From Amycolatopsis sp. CA-126428 (GTDB lineage Bacteria > Actinomycetota > Actinomycetes > Mycobacteriales > Pseudonocardiaceae), in contig NZ_PPHF01000019.1 of NCBI RefSeq assembly GCF_002904335.1, forward strand, positions 62,001 through 126,000: DNA of 64,000 nt, read 5' to 3'. The notes under the pieces are model-generated. The model had not been told where the DNA came from and searched no databases. It was given only the letters and a program-made list of their open reading frames with translations. This document shows positions 43,034-54,146 of the stretch, piece after piece (position 1 is the first letter of the stretch; every line of letters starts with the position of its first letter). The translations under genes were made by a program, and so were the position numbers.

Positions 43034-43819
43034 TCAGGTGAGTTTCGTCGTCCGCGAAGCCAGCGCCCCCGCGAGCACCGCCCACACCGCCAGCACCGCC
43101 ATCGGTCCGGGCGCGAACGACCCGTCCACCAGCGCTGCGCGCATCCCCTCCGCCAGCGCGCCCGACGGCAGCAACTCCACCACTTGGGCCAGCCCCGAAG
43201 GCAGGGAAGCCGGCGCCAGCAGGATCCCGCCCGCGAGCAGGAGCGCGAACCACACGATGTTCGCCAGCGCCAGTACGGCTTCCGCGCGCAACGCGCCACC
43301 CAAGAGCACGCCGAGCGCCCCGAACGCCAACGTCCCGAGCACCAGCAGCAGCACCGCCGACAGCAGCCCGGACAGCGACGGCGACCAGCCCAGGAACGCC
43401 GCCACCACGCCGATGATCACCGACTGCAGGGCCACGACCACCAGCGCCGCCGCCAGCCGGCCCGCCACCAGCAGCCAGCGCGGCAACGCCGTGGCCGAGA
43501 GGCGCTTCAACACGCCGTAGCGCCGGTCGAAGCCGAGGGCGATCGCCTGGCCGGTGAACGCCGACGACATCACCGCCAGCGCCAGGACCCGGGGGGTGAT
43601 CCAGTCCACTTTGGACGTCGAGCCGAGCGAGGACGCCGGCAGGATGTCCAGCAGGGACAGCCCGATCAGCAGCGCCAGCGGGATCAGCAGCGTCAGCAGC
43701 ACCTGCTCGCCGTGGCGCAACGTCAGGCTCACCTCGACGCGTGCGTGCGTGCGCAGCATCCGGCCCAGGGATCCCCGGCCGGGTGCCGGTGTGAAGACGC
43801 CGGGCTCGAAGACGCTCAT
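43034..43819 (-). CDS. ABC-2 type transporter permease
   Basis: A 261-residue permease with six hydrophobic segments, of the DrrB-like ABC-2 type: LRHGEQVLLTLLIPLALLIGLS, ALAVMSSAFTGQAIALGFDRRYGVLKRL (in part IALGFDRRYGVLKRLSATAL), then a membrane bundle ending VLAVWAVLAGALASR. The ATG overlaps the stop of the ATPase gene (ATGA), so both are made together. Exported substrate unknown; synteny with Rv1457c-Rv1458c hints at an envelope or respiratory link. Confidence 0.9.
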   Translation of the reverse strand: MSVFEPGVFTPAPGRGSLGRMLRTHARVEVSLTLRHGEQVLLTLLIPLALLIGLSLLDILPASSLGSTSKVDWITPRVLALAVMSSAFTGQAIALGFDRRYGVLKRLSATALPRWLLVAGRLAAALVVVALQSVIIGVVAAFLGWSPSLSGLLSAVLLLVLGTLAFGALGVLLGGALRAEAVLALANIVWFALLLAGGILLAPASLPSGLAQVVELLPSGALAEGMRAALVDGSFAPGPMAVLAVWAVLAGALASRTTKLT

Positions 43820-44742
43820 GCCCGCAGCTCCCGTCCGGTCAGCTCCAGGAAGACCTCTTCCAGGGTCCGCTTGCCGACCTGCAGTTCTTCCGGCAGCACG
43901 CCCTGCTGGGCGCACCACGCCGTCACCGTCGACACCACCTGCGGGTCGACCGAGCCCACCACCGTGTACGTCCCCGGGGTCGACTCGCGCACCGCGTAGC
44001 CCTCCGGCAGCGCCGCGGCCAGCAGGGCCGTGTCGAGCCGCGTGCGGGCCTTGAAGCGCAGCCCCGCGTTGCCCGTCTCGTCCGTCGTCAGCGACTGCGG
44101 TGCGCCGGACACGACGACCTTGCCGTGGTCCACGATCACCACCGTGTCGGCCAGCGCCTCGGCCTCCTCCATCAGGTGCGTGGTCAGCAGCACCGAGACG
44201 CCGTCGGCGCGCAGCGCGCCCAGCAGGTCCCACACCAGGTGCCGGGCCTGCGGGTCCATGCCCGCCGTCGGCTCGTCGAGGAACACCAGCTCCGGGCGCC
44301 CGACCAGGGCGCACGCCAGCGAAAGCCGCTGCTGCTGGCCGCCGGAGAGGCGCTTGAACGGCGTCCGCCGCACCGCGGCCAGCCCGAGGACGTCCAGCAG
44401 CCACGCCGGGTCCAGCGGGGTGGCGGCGCAGGACGCCACCAGGCGCAGCATCTCGTCGGCGCGGACGCCGGGGTACGCGCCGCCGCCCTGGGGCATGATG
44501 CCGACGCGGGGACGCAGCGCCGAAGACTCGCGGACCGGGTCGAGGCCGAGCACGCGCACCGTGCCCGCGTCAGGCTTGAGGAAGCCCTCGCAGATCTCGA
44601 CGGTGGTGGTCTTGCCGGCCCCGTTCGGGCCGAGCAGGGCGAGCAGGCTGCCGCGCTCCATCCGCAGGTCGAGGCCGTCGACCGCGCGGGTGGAGCCGTA
44701 GCTTTTGACCAGCCCGGTGATCTCGACGGCGGGGACACTCAC
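43816..44742 (-). CDS. ABC transporter ATP-binding protein
   Basis: A 308-residue ATPase for the adjacent permease. Walker A LLGPNGAGKTTTVEI, Q-loop GIMPQGGGAYPG, signature LSGGQQQRLSLACALVG, Walker B LVFLDEPTAGMDPQARH and switch HLMEEAEALAD. The last 90 residues form the extra C-terminal domain common in DrrA-type exporters (VPEELQVGKRTLEEVFLELTGRE-like end, here LPEELQVGKRTLEEVFLELT). GTG 44742 lies 6 bp after the mptB stop in the same direction, suggesting one transcript mptB-ATPase-permease. Confidence 0.93.
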   Translation of the reverse strand: MSVPAVEITGLVKSYGSTRAVDGLDLRMERGSLLALLGPNGAGKTTTVEICEGFLKPDAGTVRVLGLDPVRESSALRPRVGIMPQGGGAYPGVRADEMLRLVASCAATPLDPAWLLDVLGLAAVRRTPFKRLSGGQQQRLSLACALVGRPELVFLDEPTAGMDPQARHLVWDLLGALRADGVSVLLTTHLMEEAEALADTVVIVDHGKVVVSGAPQSLTTDETGNAGLRFKARTRLDTALLAAALPEGYAVRESTPGTYTVVGSVDPQVVSTVTAWCAQQGVLPEELQVGKRTLEEVFLELTGRELRA

Positions 44743-44748
44743 ATCGGG

Positions 44749-46407
44749 TCACGATACGGCGTCGACCGGCTCGGGCACCCGCGGGGACGGCTTGGCGAGC
44801 AACGCGGGAGCGAGCCGCCGCACGATCAGCATCCCGCCACCGCAGACGACGATCGCCGCGACGTAGGCGAACGGCAGCACGTACGGGCGGCCGTCGAAGG
44901 TGCTGCCGGTGGGCGGGAGGAGGAACGGCAGGGCGGCCGAGAGCACCGCCGCCGCCACCCGGAACCGCGACGTCCCGGCCGCGGCGGCGAGCGGGATCAC
45001 CGCCCAGAGCACGTACCAGGGCTGGAGGTTGATCTGCAGGATCATCACCGCGCCCATCGAGACGCCGAGCCCGATGATCGGCCGGTAGCGCCACTTGAAG
45101 CTGTCCCACAGGAACTTGAAGGTGATCCCGACGGCGACGAGGTAGCCGAGCGCGCCGAGGATCGGTACCAGCGCGTTCGTGTGGTTGCCGAGCCCGAGCG
45201 CGATGCCGAGGACACCGGAGAGGTTGGCCAGCTCGGCGGTGGGGGAGATCCAGGAGCGGACCAGGCCGGGGGTGTTGAACGTCGCCCCGAACCAGCCGAA
45301 GCCGAGCCCGGTGCCGAAGCAGACGGCCACCAGGACCACGCCGAACCACAGCGCCATCGGCACGCCGGCCACGAACAGGTCCTTGAGCCGGCCGTGCCGG
45401 CGCCGGGCCACCATCACCGCGAAGAACGGCAGCGCGAACACCGCGGGCAGCTTCACCGCGACGCCGAGGGTGATGATCGCGACGCCGAGCCCGATGTACA
45501 GCAGCTCCCCGCGCGCGAGCGGGGGCGGGGTGTCGCCCTTCACCCGGATCGGCAGCCGCCGGATGCCCACCTCCAGCCCGGCGAGCATCAGGCCGACGGC
45601 GAGCGCGTCGTTGTGGGCGCCGGCCACGAAGTGGAAGATCAGCAGCGGGTTCAGGGCACCGAGCCACAACGCGGTCGCGGGCTGGACGCCGAACCGCCGC
45701 GCCAGCCGCGGCAGCGCCCAGACGATGAGGACCACGCCGGCCAGCGCGAGCACGCGCTGCAGCAGCACGCCGACCGCGATGCTGTTGCCGGCCAGCGGGG
45801 CGAGCCAGCCGCCGAGGCGCAGCACGACCGGCCCGTACGGCGCCGGCGTCTCCCGCCACATGTTCGACACGCCCGCGGTGAACTTGTCCGCGACGCCGAG
45901 GGCCTGCGCCGGGCCGAGGGTGTAGGGGTCCATCCCGCGGTGCACGATCTCGCTCTGCGCCAGGTAGCTGTAGACGTCCCGGGAGAACAGCGGCGGGATG
46001 ACCAGCAGCGGCAGCACCCACAGCGCGATGGTGCGCGCCAGCTGGCCCTGCGACGCCAGGCGCGTGCGGCTGGGCTGGGCGAACCGGCCGAGCATCAGCC
46101 AGCTCAGCACCAGGATGCCCATCCCGGAGATGGCGATGGCCAGCGACACCGTCGGGATCCGGGTGAACAGCCGCAGCACCGGGATCTCCTGCACCGGGTT
46201 GATCACCGGGGCGGCGCCGGCGCCGAGGGACCCCAGCGCGAGGAAGAGCGACCCGACCGTGCCGAAGCGGCGGACGACGTTCAGCCCGCGCTGCTCACCG
46301 GCCTCCAGGGGGAGCGGTTCCCGGGGGCGGACCGGGGAGAGCGTCACCGGGTGGGCACTCCCGGCTTCGAGCCGTGCCACTTGCTGCTCCTGTTCGCCCA
46401 CTGCCAC
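44749..46407 (-). CDS. mptB: MptB-type alpha-1,6-mannosyltransferase (polyprenyl-phosphomannose dependent)
   Basis: A GT-C membrane glycosyltransferase of about 550 residues with some 13 hydrophobic helices. The first periplasmic loop carries the acidic active-site motif PPLFSRDVYSYLAQSEIVHRGMDPY (in part SRDVYSYLAQ); later blocks include TPAPYGPVVL, FHFVAGAHNDALAVGLMLAG (in part), VKLPAVFALPFF and LQINLQPWYVLWAVIP. MptB starts the alpha-1,6 mannan backbone of lipomannan. GTG 46407 sits 6 nt after TACCCT (coding strand), giving a leaderless reading; GTG 46380 after CAGGAG is the alternative. Diverges from sufR as Rv1459c does from Rv1460. Confidence 0.88.
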   Translation of the reverse strand: MAVGEQEQQVARLEAGSAHPVTLSPVRPREPLPLEAGEQRGLNVVRRFGTVGSLFLALGSLGAGAAPVINPVQEIPVLRLFTRIPTVSLAIAISGMGILVLSWLMLGRFAQPSRTRLASQGQLARTIALWVLPLLVIPPLFSRDVYSYLAQSEIVHRGMDPYTLGPAQALGVADKFTAGVSNMWRETPAPYGPVVLRLGGWLAPLAGNSIAVGVLLQRVLALAGVVLIVWALPRLARRFGVQPATALWLGALNPLLIFHFVAGAHNDALAVGLMLAGLEVGIRRLPIRVKGDTPPPLARGELLYIGLGVAIITLGVAVKLPAVFALPFFAVMVARRRHGRLKDLFVAGVPMALWFGVVLVAVCFGTGLGFGWFGATFNTPGLVRSWISPTAELANLSGVLGIALGLGNHTNALVPILGALGYLVAVGITFKFLWDSFKWRYRPIIGLGVSMGAVMILQINLQPWYVLWAVIPLAAAAGTSRFRVAAAVLSAALPFLLPPTGSTFDGRPYVLPFAYVAAIVVCGGGMLIVRRLAPALLAKPSPRVPEPVDAVS

Positions 46408-46489
46408 GCGTGCAGGGTATCGGTCCGCCCCCGAGTGAGTCGGGTCACTGCCGGACACCCCGCCTTTGCGGGTCCCCAGGAAATAAGAC

Positions 46490-46504
46490 ACACTTGTGTT
46501 GTGA
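46490..46504. promoter_or_regulatory. SufR operator overlapping the sufR start codon
   Basis: The sequence reads ACACT, five bases, TGTGA (46490-46504), exactly the inverted repeat I recall for M. tuberculosis SufR upstream of its suf operon. It overlaps the GTG start at 46501 and the end of a TAAGAC box (46484-46489), so bound SufR would block transcription of the operon. Confidence 0.75.
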
Positions 46505-47352
46505 AAAAGACGGCGGCGGGCGAGCAGGCGGGCGGCGATCTGCCGCGTGCCGCGCACCCGCACGTTCCGTCGCAGGTCAGCGCCGAGGGCAAGACCCGCC
46601 AGGAGGTCGCCCGGCTGCTGCTGGAACAGGGTCCCATGACCGCCGTCGTGGTCGCCGAGCAGCTCGGGATCAGCCCCACCGCCGTCCGCCGGCACCTGGA
46701 CGCGCTTCTCGCGGATGGCGAAGCCGAGACGCGGGACGCGCCGCGGCGAGGGCCCCGGGGCCGGGGCCGCCCGGCGAAGCTCTTCCTGCTGACCGAGCCC
46801 GGCCGCGCCCGCTTCGGGCACGCTTACGACGACCTGGCCGTCTCCGCCATCCGCTTCCTGGCCGAGCACGCCGGTGAAGACGCCGTTCGCGCCTTCGCCG
46901 AGCAGCGCATCGAGAAGCTGGTCGGCCCGCACCGCTCCGCGATCACCGGACCGGGTGATCCGGCGGCCCGCGCGGAGGCCCTCGCGACCGCGCTGAGCAG
47001 GGAAGGCTACGCTGCGTCGACCCGCCAGATCGGCGCTGGTGCGCTCGAAAAGCCGGGACCCGGCCAGAACACCGGCGCCCAGCTCTGCCAGCACCACTGT
47101 CCGGTCGCCCACGTGGCCGCGGAGTTCCCGCAGCTGTGCGAGGCCGAGACGGAGGCGTTCGCCAAGCTGCTGGGCACCCACGTCCAGCGGCTGGCGACCA
47201 TCGCGCGCGGTGACTCCGCGTGCACCACCCACGTACCCGTCACGGCGGGTCAGCCGGCCCATCCCGAGCCGGTAAGCACAGAGCCTCCGAGGGCGGCCCA
47301 GCTGCGGTCCCCGGAGGAAGCACGGATCCCGAATGGAGGGAAACCCGCATGA
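46501..47352 (+). CDS. sufR: Iron-sulfur cluster-sensing repressor SufR
   Basis: A 283-residue winged-helix regulator of the suf operon. DNA-binding part: [38 protein letters not shown], quoted in part as [18 protein letters not shown], then a wing with [21 protein letters not shown] (in part). The C-terminal part has three Cys (196, 200, 213) in [18 protein letters not shown], with the same 4 and 13 residue spacing as the cluster ligands described for mycobacterial SufR. The last 50 residues are Pro-rich and poorly conserved. GTG start; the stop overlaps sufB (ATGA). Expected to autorepress through the operator at its own start. Confidence 0.92.
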   Translation: MKKTAAGEQAGGDLPRAAHPHVPSQVSAEGKTRQEVARLLLEQGPMTAVVVAEQLGISPTAVRRHLDALLADGEAETRDAPRRGPRGRGRPAKLFLLTEPGRARFGHAYDDLAVSAIRFLAEHAGEDAVRAFAEQRIEKLVGPHRSAITGPGDPAARAEALATALSREGYAASTRQIGAGALEKPGPGQNTGAQLCQHHCPVAHVAAEFPQLCEAETEAFAKLLGTHVQRLATIARGDSACTTHVPVTAGQPAHPEPVSTEPPRAAQLRSPEEARIPNGGKPA

Positions 47353-48797
47353 CTGCCGCTGCCGAGCAGCGCACTCCCACCACCGCGCCACTGAGCCAGG
47401 AAGAGACCATCGAGTCCCTTGGCAAGTACGCGTTCGGCTGGGCCGACTCCGACGAGGCGGGCGCCAGCGCCCGTCGCGGGCTGAACGAGGACGTCGTCAC
47501 CGACATCTCCTCGAAGAAGTCCGAGCCGGAGTGGATGCGCGAAGCGCGACTGAAGGCGCTCAAGCTCTTCGAGAAGAAGCCCATGCCCAACTGGGGGGCC
47601 GACCTCTCCGGGATCGACTTCGAGAACATCAAGTACTTCGTGCGGTCCACGGAGAAGCAGGCCACCTCCTGGGAGGAACTGCCCGAGGACATCAAGAACA
47701 CGTACGACCGGCTCGGCATCCCCGAGGCGGAGAAGCAGCGCCTGGTCGCCGGGGTCGCCGCGCAGTACGAGTCCGAGGTCGTCTACCACCAGATCCGCGA
47801 GGACCTGGAGGAGCAGGGCGTCCTGTTCCTGGACACCGACTCCGCGCTCAAGGAGCACCCGGAGCTGTTCCAGGAGTACTTCGGCTCGGTCATCCCGGCC
47901 GGCGACAACAAGTTCTCCGCGCTGAACACGGCGGTGTGGTCCGGCGGCTCGTTCATCTACGTGCCGAAGGGCGTGCACGTCGAGATCCCGCTGCAGGCCT
48001 ACTTCCGGATCAACACCGAGAACATGGGCCAGTTCGAGCGCACCCTGATCATCGTCGACGAAGACGCCTACGTGCACTACGTCGAGGGTTGCACGGCGCC
48101 GATCTACCAGTCCGACTCGCTGCACTCGGCGGTCGTGGAGATCATCGTCAAGAAGGGCGCCCGCTGCCGCTACACGACCATCCAGAACTGGTCGAACAAC
48201 GTCTACAACCTCGTCACCAAGCGCGCCAAGTGCGAAGCGGGCGCGACCATGGAATGGATCGACGGCAACATCGGTTCCAAGGTGACGATGAAGTACCCGT
48301 CGGTCTTCCTCATGGGCGAGCACGCCAAGGGTGAGGTCCTCTCGGTCGCGTTCGCGGGCGAGGGCCAGCACCAGGACGCGGGCGCCAAGATGGAGCACCT
48401 CGCGCCGTACACCTCCTCGACGATCGTGTCGAAGTCGGTGGCGCGCGGCGGTGGCCGCACCTCGTACCGCGGCCTGGTCCGCGTCGCGAAGCGCGCGCAC
48501 CACTCGCGCTCCAGCGTGGTCTGCGACGCGCTGCTGGTGGACACGATCTCGCGCTCGGACACGTACCCGTACGTGGACATCCGCAACGACGAGGTGTCCA
48601 TGGGCCACGAGGCCACCGTGTCGAAGGTCAGCGAAGAGCAGCTGTTCTACCTGATGTCGCGCGGTCTCGACGAGGCCGAGGCCATGGCGATGATCGTGCG
48701 CGGGTTCGTCGAGCCGATCGCGCGTGAGCTGCCGATGGAGTACGCGCTCGAGCTGAACCGCCTGATCGAGCTCCAGATGGAAGGGTCCGTCGGCTAG
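47349..48797 (+). CDS. sufB: Fe-S cluster assembly scaffold SufB
   Basis: A 482-residue scaffold subunit of SufBC2D. Conserved blocks: [53 protein letters not shown] (in part), [50 protein letters not shown] (in part VEGCTAPIY) and [22 protein letters not shown] (in part). The gene is uninterrupted: there is no intein, unlike the M. tuberculosis homologue. Overlaps sufR by 4 bp and is followed 2 bp later by sufD. Confidence 0.96.
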   Translation: MTAAAEQRTPTTAPLSQEETIESLGKYAFGWADSDEAGASARRGLNEDVVTDISSKKSEPEWMREARLKALKLFEKKPMPNWGADLSGIDFENIKYFVRSTEKQATSWEELPEDIKNTYDRLGIPEAEKQRLVAGVAAQYESEVVYHQIREDLEEQGVLFLDTDSALKEHPELFQEYFGSVIPAGDNKFSALNTAVWSGGSFIYVPKGVHVEIPLQAYFRINTENMGQFERTLIIVDEDAYVHYVEGCTAPIYQSDSLHSAVVEIIVKKGARCRYTTIQNWSNNVYNLVTKRAKCEAGATMEWIDGNIGSKVTMKYPSVFLMGEHAKGEVLSVAFAGEGQHQDAGAKMEHLAPYTSSTIVSKSVARGGGRTSYRGLVRVAKRAHHSRSSVVCDALLVDTISRSDTYPYVDIRNDEVSMGHEATVSKVSEEQLFYLMSRGLDEAEAMAMIVRGFVEPIARELPMEYALELNRLIELQMEGSVG

Positions 48798-48799
48798 TC

Positions 48800-49972
48800 A
48801 TGTCGGTTACCGAGAACAACGTTTCGGAGTCGCTCCGCGAGGGTGCCGTCATTCCGGCGGCCTCCCGCGCGGAGCGCTTCACCTCCTACGACGTCGAGGC
48901 CTTCGAGGTCCCGAGCGGCCGTGAGGAGAACTGGCGCTTCACGCCGATGAAGCGGCTGCGCGGCCTGCACGACGGCAGCGCGGTCGCCACCGGCGAGATC
49001 ACCCTCGAAGCCGACGCCGCGCCCGAGCTGGGCGTCGTGACCGTCGGCCGCGACGACCCGCGGCTGGGCCAGGCCGGCGTCCCGAGCGACCGGATCGCCG
49101 CCCAGGCGTACTCCTCGTTCACCAAGGCCACCATCGTGACGGTGCCCAAGGAGACGAAGGCGTCCAAGCCGTCGGTGCTGCGCATCCACGGCCCGGGCGA
49201 GGGCCAGGTCGCCTATGGGCACCTGCAGGTCCGCGCCGAGCCGTTCGCCGAGGCCGTCATCGTGCTCGACCACGTCGGCTCCGGCACCTACGCCGACAAC
49301 GTCGAGTTCGTCATCGGTGACGGCGCCAAGGTCACCGTGGTCAGCGTCCAGGACTGGGCCGACGACGCGGTGCACGTCTCCGAGCAGCACCTGAAGCTGG
49401 GCCGCGACGCCGCGCTGCGGCACACCGTGATCACCCTGGGCGGTGACCTGGTCCGCGTCTCGCCGACGGCGACCTTCACCGACAAGGGCGGCGACGTCGA
49501 CATGCTCGGCGTCTACTTCGCCGACGGCGGCCAGCACCAGGAGCACCGCCTCTTCGTCGACCACGCGGTGCCGAACTGCAAGTCCCGCGTGGGCTACAAG
49601 GGCGCGCTGCAGGGCGAGGGCGCGCACACGGTCTGGATCGGCGACGTGCTGATCCGCGCCGCGGCCGAGGCCACCGACACCTACGAGTTCAACCGCAACC
49701 TGGTGCTCACGCCCGGGGCCCGCGCGGACTCGGTGCCGAACCTCGAGATCGAGACCGGCGAGATCGAAGGCGCCGGCCACGCGAGCGCGACGGGAAGGTT
49801 CGACGACGAGCAGTTGTTCTACCTGCAGTCGCGTGGGATCGCCGAAGAAGCCGCCCGCCGGCTGGTCGTGCGCGGGTTCTTCCACGAGATCCTGGTGAAG
49901 ATCGACGTCCCCGAGGTGCGCGAGCGCCTCGAAGCCGCGATCGAGGCCGAGCTCGAAGCCGTTGGCGCCTGA
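48800..49972 (+). CDS. sufD: Fe-S cluster assembly protein SufD
   Basis: A 390-residue beta-helix partner of SufB and SufC. Seen: FTSYDVEAFEVPSGREENWRFTPMKRL (in part GREENWRFTPM), VSVQDWADDAVHVSEQHLKLGRDAALRHTVITLGGDLVR (in part), the GVYFADGGQHQEHRLFVDHAVPNCKSRVGYKGAL region (in part) and the C-terminal DDEQLFYLQSRGIAEEAARRLVVRGFF (in part). Starts 2 bp after the sufB stop; 27 bp precede sufC. Confidence 0.95.
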   Translation: MSVTENNVSESLREGAVIPAASRAERFTSYDVEAFEVPSGREENWRFTPMKRLRGLHDGSAVATGEITLEADAAPELGVVTVGRDDPRLGQAGVPSDRIAAQAYSSFTKATIVTVPKETKASKPSVLRIHGPGEGQVAYGHLQVRAEPFAEAVIVLDHVGSGTYADNVEFVIGDGAKVTVVSVQDWADDAVHVSEQHLKLGRDAALRHTVITLGGDLVRVSPTATFTDKGGDVDMLGVYFADGGQHQEHRLFVDHAVPNCKSRVGYKGALQGEGAHTVWIGDVLIRAAAEATDTYEFNRNLVLTPGARADSVPNLEIETGEIEGAGHASATGRFDDEQLFYLQSRGIAEEAARRLVVRGFFHEILVKIDVPEVRERLEAAIEAELEAVGA

Positions 49973-49999
49973 CCGCTCTCTGACTTAGGAAACGAAGAA

Positions 50000-52581
<2,582 letters not shown>

Positions 52582-52585
<4 letters not shown>

Positions 52586-52983
52586 CCGAAGACACCGCCA
52601 CCGACGCTCGCGAGGGCCGGACCGCCGCCGACCTGGACGCGGAAACCACCGCGACGCAGGACCTCGACCTCGCCAAGCTCGAAGACGTCGAAGAAGCCAT
52701 GCGCGACGTCGTCGACCCGGAACTCGGCATCAACGTCGTCGACCTCGGCCTGGTCTACGACATCCGCGTCGAGCCGGACAACACGGCGACCATCGACATG
52801 ACGCTCACGTCGGCGGCCTGCCCGCTGACCGACGTCATCGAGGACCAGACGTCGGCGGCGCTGACCTCCGGCGGCCTGGTCAAGGACTTCCGGATCAACT
52901 GGGTCTGGATGCCGCCGTGGGGCCCGGAGAAGATCACCGACGACGGCCGCGAGCAGCTGCGCGCCCTCGGCTTCACCGTCTGA
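52582..52983 (+). CDS. sufT: SufT-like DUF59/MIP18 Fe-S maturation factor
   Basis: A 133-residue protein. After a 35-residue acidic, variable N-terminus comes the MIP18/DUF59 domain: LEDVEEAMRDVVDPELGINVVDLGLVYDI (in part VVDPELGINVVDLGLVYDI), IDMTLTSAACPLTDVIEDQT and VWMPPWGPEKITDDGREQLRALGF (in part). It promotes transfer of Fe-S clusters to client proteins. Last gene of the operon; ends with a 11-bp overlap with the convergent DUF4184 gene, followed by a terminator. Equivalent to Rv1466. Confidence 0.92.
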
Positions 52984-53767
52984 GTTCGTTCGCGTCGAGC
53001 GGGTCACCTTCCGAGGTGGCCCGCTTTGCGTATAACGCCCTATACCGCGCGTGCCAGGCCAGCGCGTACAGCCCGAGCGCGGCGAAGAACCCGCTGCAGG
53101 CGCCGGTGACCAGCAGGTAGGTGGCGTTGCCGACCACCCCGGCGCGGGTCATCGGGTCGTGGTGGGCCAGGAACGGCAGCGCTTCGGCGAGCCCGCCGGT
53201 GAGCGTGCCGGCCGCCAGGCACGCGGCGACGGCCTTGCGGTGGCGGGTGCCCGGCGGCGCCGGCGCGACCGGCGCGGTGCGGTACCAGCGCCACAGCCAC
53301 CAGGCGAGGACGGCGGCACCGGCGATGGTGCTGACCAGCTGGATCAGCCGGCCGACGTCGACGCCGGTGACGAGCGGGGTCCGCAGGAACGCCGGGCCGC
53401 CGCTTTCGTGGGTGAAGGCGTCCCAGCCGACGTGCGTGGCGGCGCCGAGGACCAGCGAGAGGGCGATCCAGCCCGGTCGCCGCCAGCTGAACCGGCGGGG
53501 AAGCCGGCCGGCGAGCGCTGCGGGCGCCAGCGCCAGCAGCGGCCGCTTCAGCAGCACGTGGAACACGGCCAGCAGGACGAGCGCGATGAGCGGGTCCAGC
53601 CAGAGGACCGCGGTGAACTCGTGGGTCTCCGTCAGGCCCACGCTGTGGAGCCGCGGCACGAACCAGAAGACGTCCGGCGCGACCGACCCGGCGACGAGCG
53701 CCGAGGGCACCAGCGGGCGTCGCGCCAGGGGGAGCACGGCGGCAGGATGACTCAGCGTGAACGGCAC
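52973..53767 (-). CDS. DUF4184 family membrane protein
   Basis: A 264-residue protein beginning VPFTLSHPAAVLPLARRPLVPSAL (in part), with the DUF4184 signature SHPAA...GSVAPDVFWFVPR and ATHVGWDAFTHESGG, which together place conserved His and Asp residues as in membrane metal-dependent hydrolases. About six hydrophobic segments. Function unknown. GTG 53767 lies 6 nt after GATACT on the coding strand, part of a symmetric promoter shared with the divergent YnfA gene. Its last 18 codons contain the terminator hairpin of the suf operon and overlap sufT. Confidence 0.8.
   Translation of the reverse strand: MPFTLSHPAAVLPLARRPLVPSALVAGSVAPDVFWFVPRLHSVGLTETHEFTAVLWLDPLIALVLLAVFHVLLKRPLLALAPAALAGRLPRRFSWRRPGWIALSLVLGAATHVGWDAFTHESGGPAFLRTPLVTGVDVGRLIQLVSTIAGAAVLAWWLWRWYRTAPVAPAPPGTRHRKAVAACLAAGTLTGGLAEALPFLAHHDPMTRAGVVGNATYLLVTGACSGFFAALGLYALAWHARYRALYAKRATSEGDPLDANELRR
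52998..53025. terminator. Terminator of the suf operon
   Basis: AGCGGG and CACCT (52998-53009) pair with AGGTG and CCCGCT (53014-53025) with one T/G step and a TCCG loop, then TT. It lies 15 bp after the sufT stop and inside the 3' coding end of the DUF4184 gene, where it must also be translated. Confidence 0.8.
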
Positions 53768-53784
53768 CGGGTTAGTATCCCGGG
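53768..53784. promoter_or_regulatory. Symmetric bidirectional promoter, two overlapping -10 boxes
   Basis: TAGTAT (53773-53778, plus strand) and GATACT (53779-53774, minus strand) are the same DNA read in both directions. Each lies exactly 6 nt before a GTG start: YnfA at 53785 and DUF4184 at 53767. If both mRNAs are leaderless their start points are 18 bp apart, the spacing reported for bidirectional bacterial promoters that share a -10 element. Confidence 0.6.
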
Positions 53785-54117
53785 GTGGTCCTGCGGTCGA
53801 TCGTCCTGTTCCTGGCCGCGGCCGTGTGCGAGATCGGCGGCGCCTGGCTGATCTGGCAAGGCGTCCGCGAACACCGGGGTCTGCTGTGGATCGGCGGCGG
53901 CGTGGTGGCACTGGGGGTGTACGGCTTCGTGGCGACCCTCCAGCCGGACGCCCACTTCGGCCGCATCCTCGCCGCGTACGGCGGGGTGTTCGTGGCGGGG
54001 TCGCTGGCCTGGGGCGTGGTCGCGGACGGCTACCGCCCGGACCGCTACGACGTCATCGGGGCTTTGCTGGGCCTGGCCGGGGTCGCGGTGATCATGTACG
54101 CCCCGCGCGCGGGGTAA
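53785..54117 (+). CDS. YnfA/UPF0060 family membrane protein
   Basis: A 110-residue protein with four hydrophobic helices. Family marks: [25 protein letters not shown] (in part [14 protein letters not shown]), the helix [29 protein letters not shown] (in part) and [27 protein letters not shown] (in part). Resembles small multidrug transporters in size and topology, but the substrate is unclear. GTG 53785 is driven by the symmetric promoter upstream. Confidence 0.92.
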   Translation: MVLRSIVLFLAAAVCEIGGAWLIWQGVREHRGLLWIGGGVVALGVYGFVATLQPDAHFGRILAAYGGVFVAGSLAWGVVADGYRPDRYDVIGALLGLAGVAVIMYAPRAG

Positions 54118-54146
54118 CGCCGCAGGTGGGCGGGCGATAGATCGTC

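Noticed and set aside
43034..46407. A natural-product resistance island built on the ABC exporter and mannosyltransferase.
   Set aside because: The same genes in the same order flank ctaA and sufR in M. tuberculosis, so this is conserved backbone, not an acquired cluster.
47349..48797. Intein in SufB, as in M. tuberculosis.
   Set aside because: The frame is continuous at the normal length of 482 residues with no splicing or endonuclease motifs.
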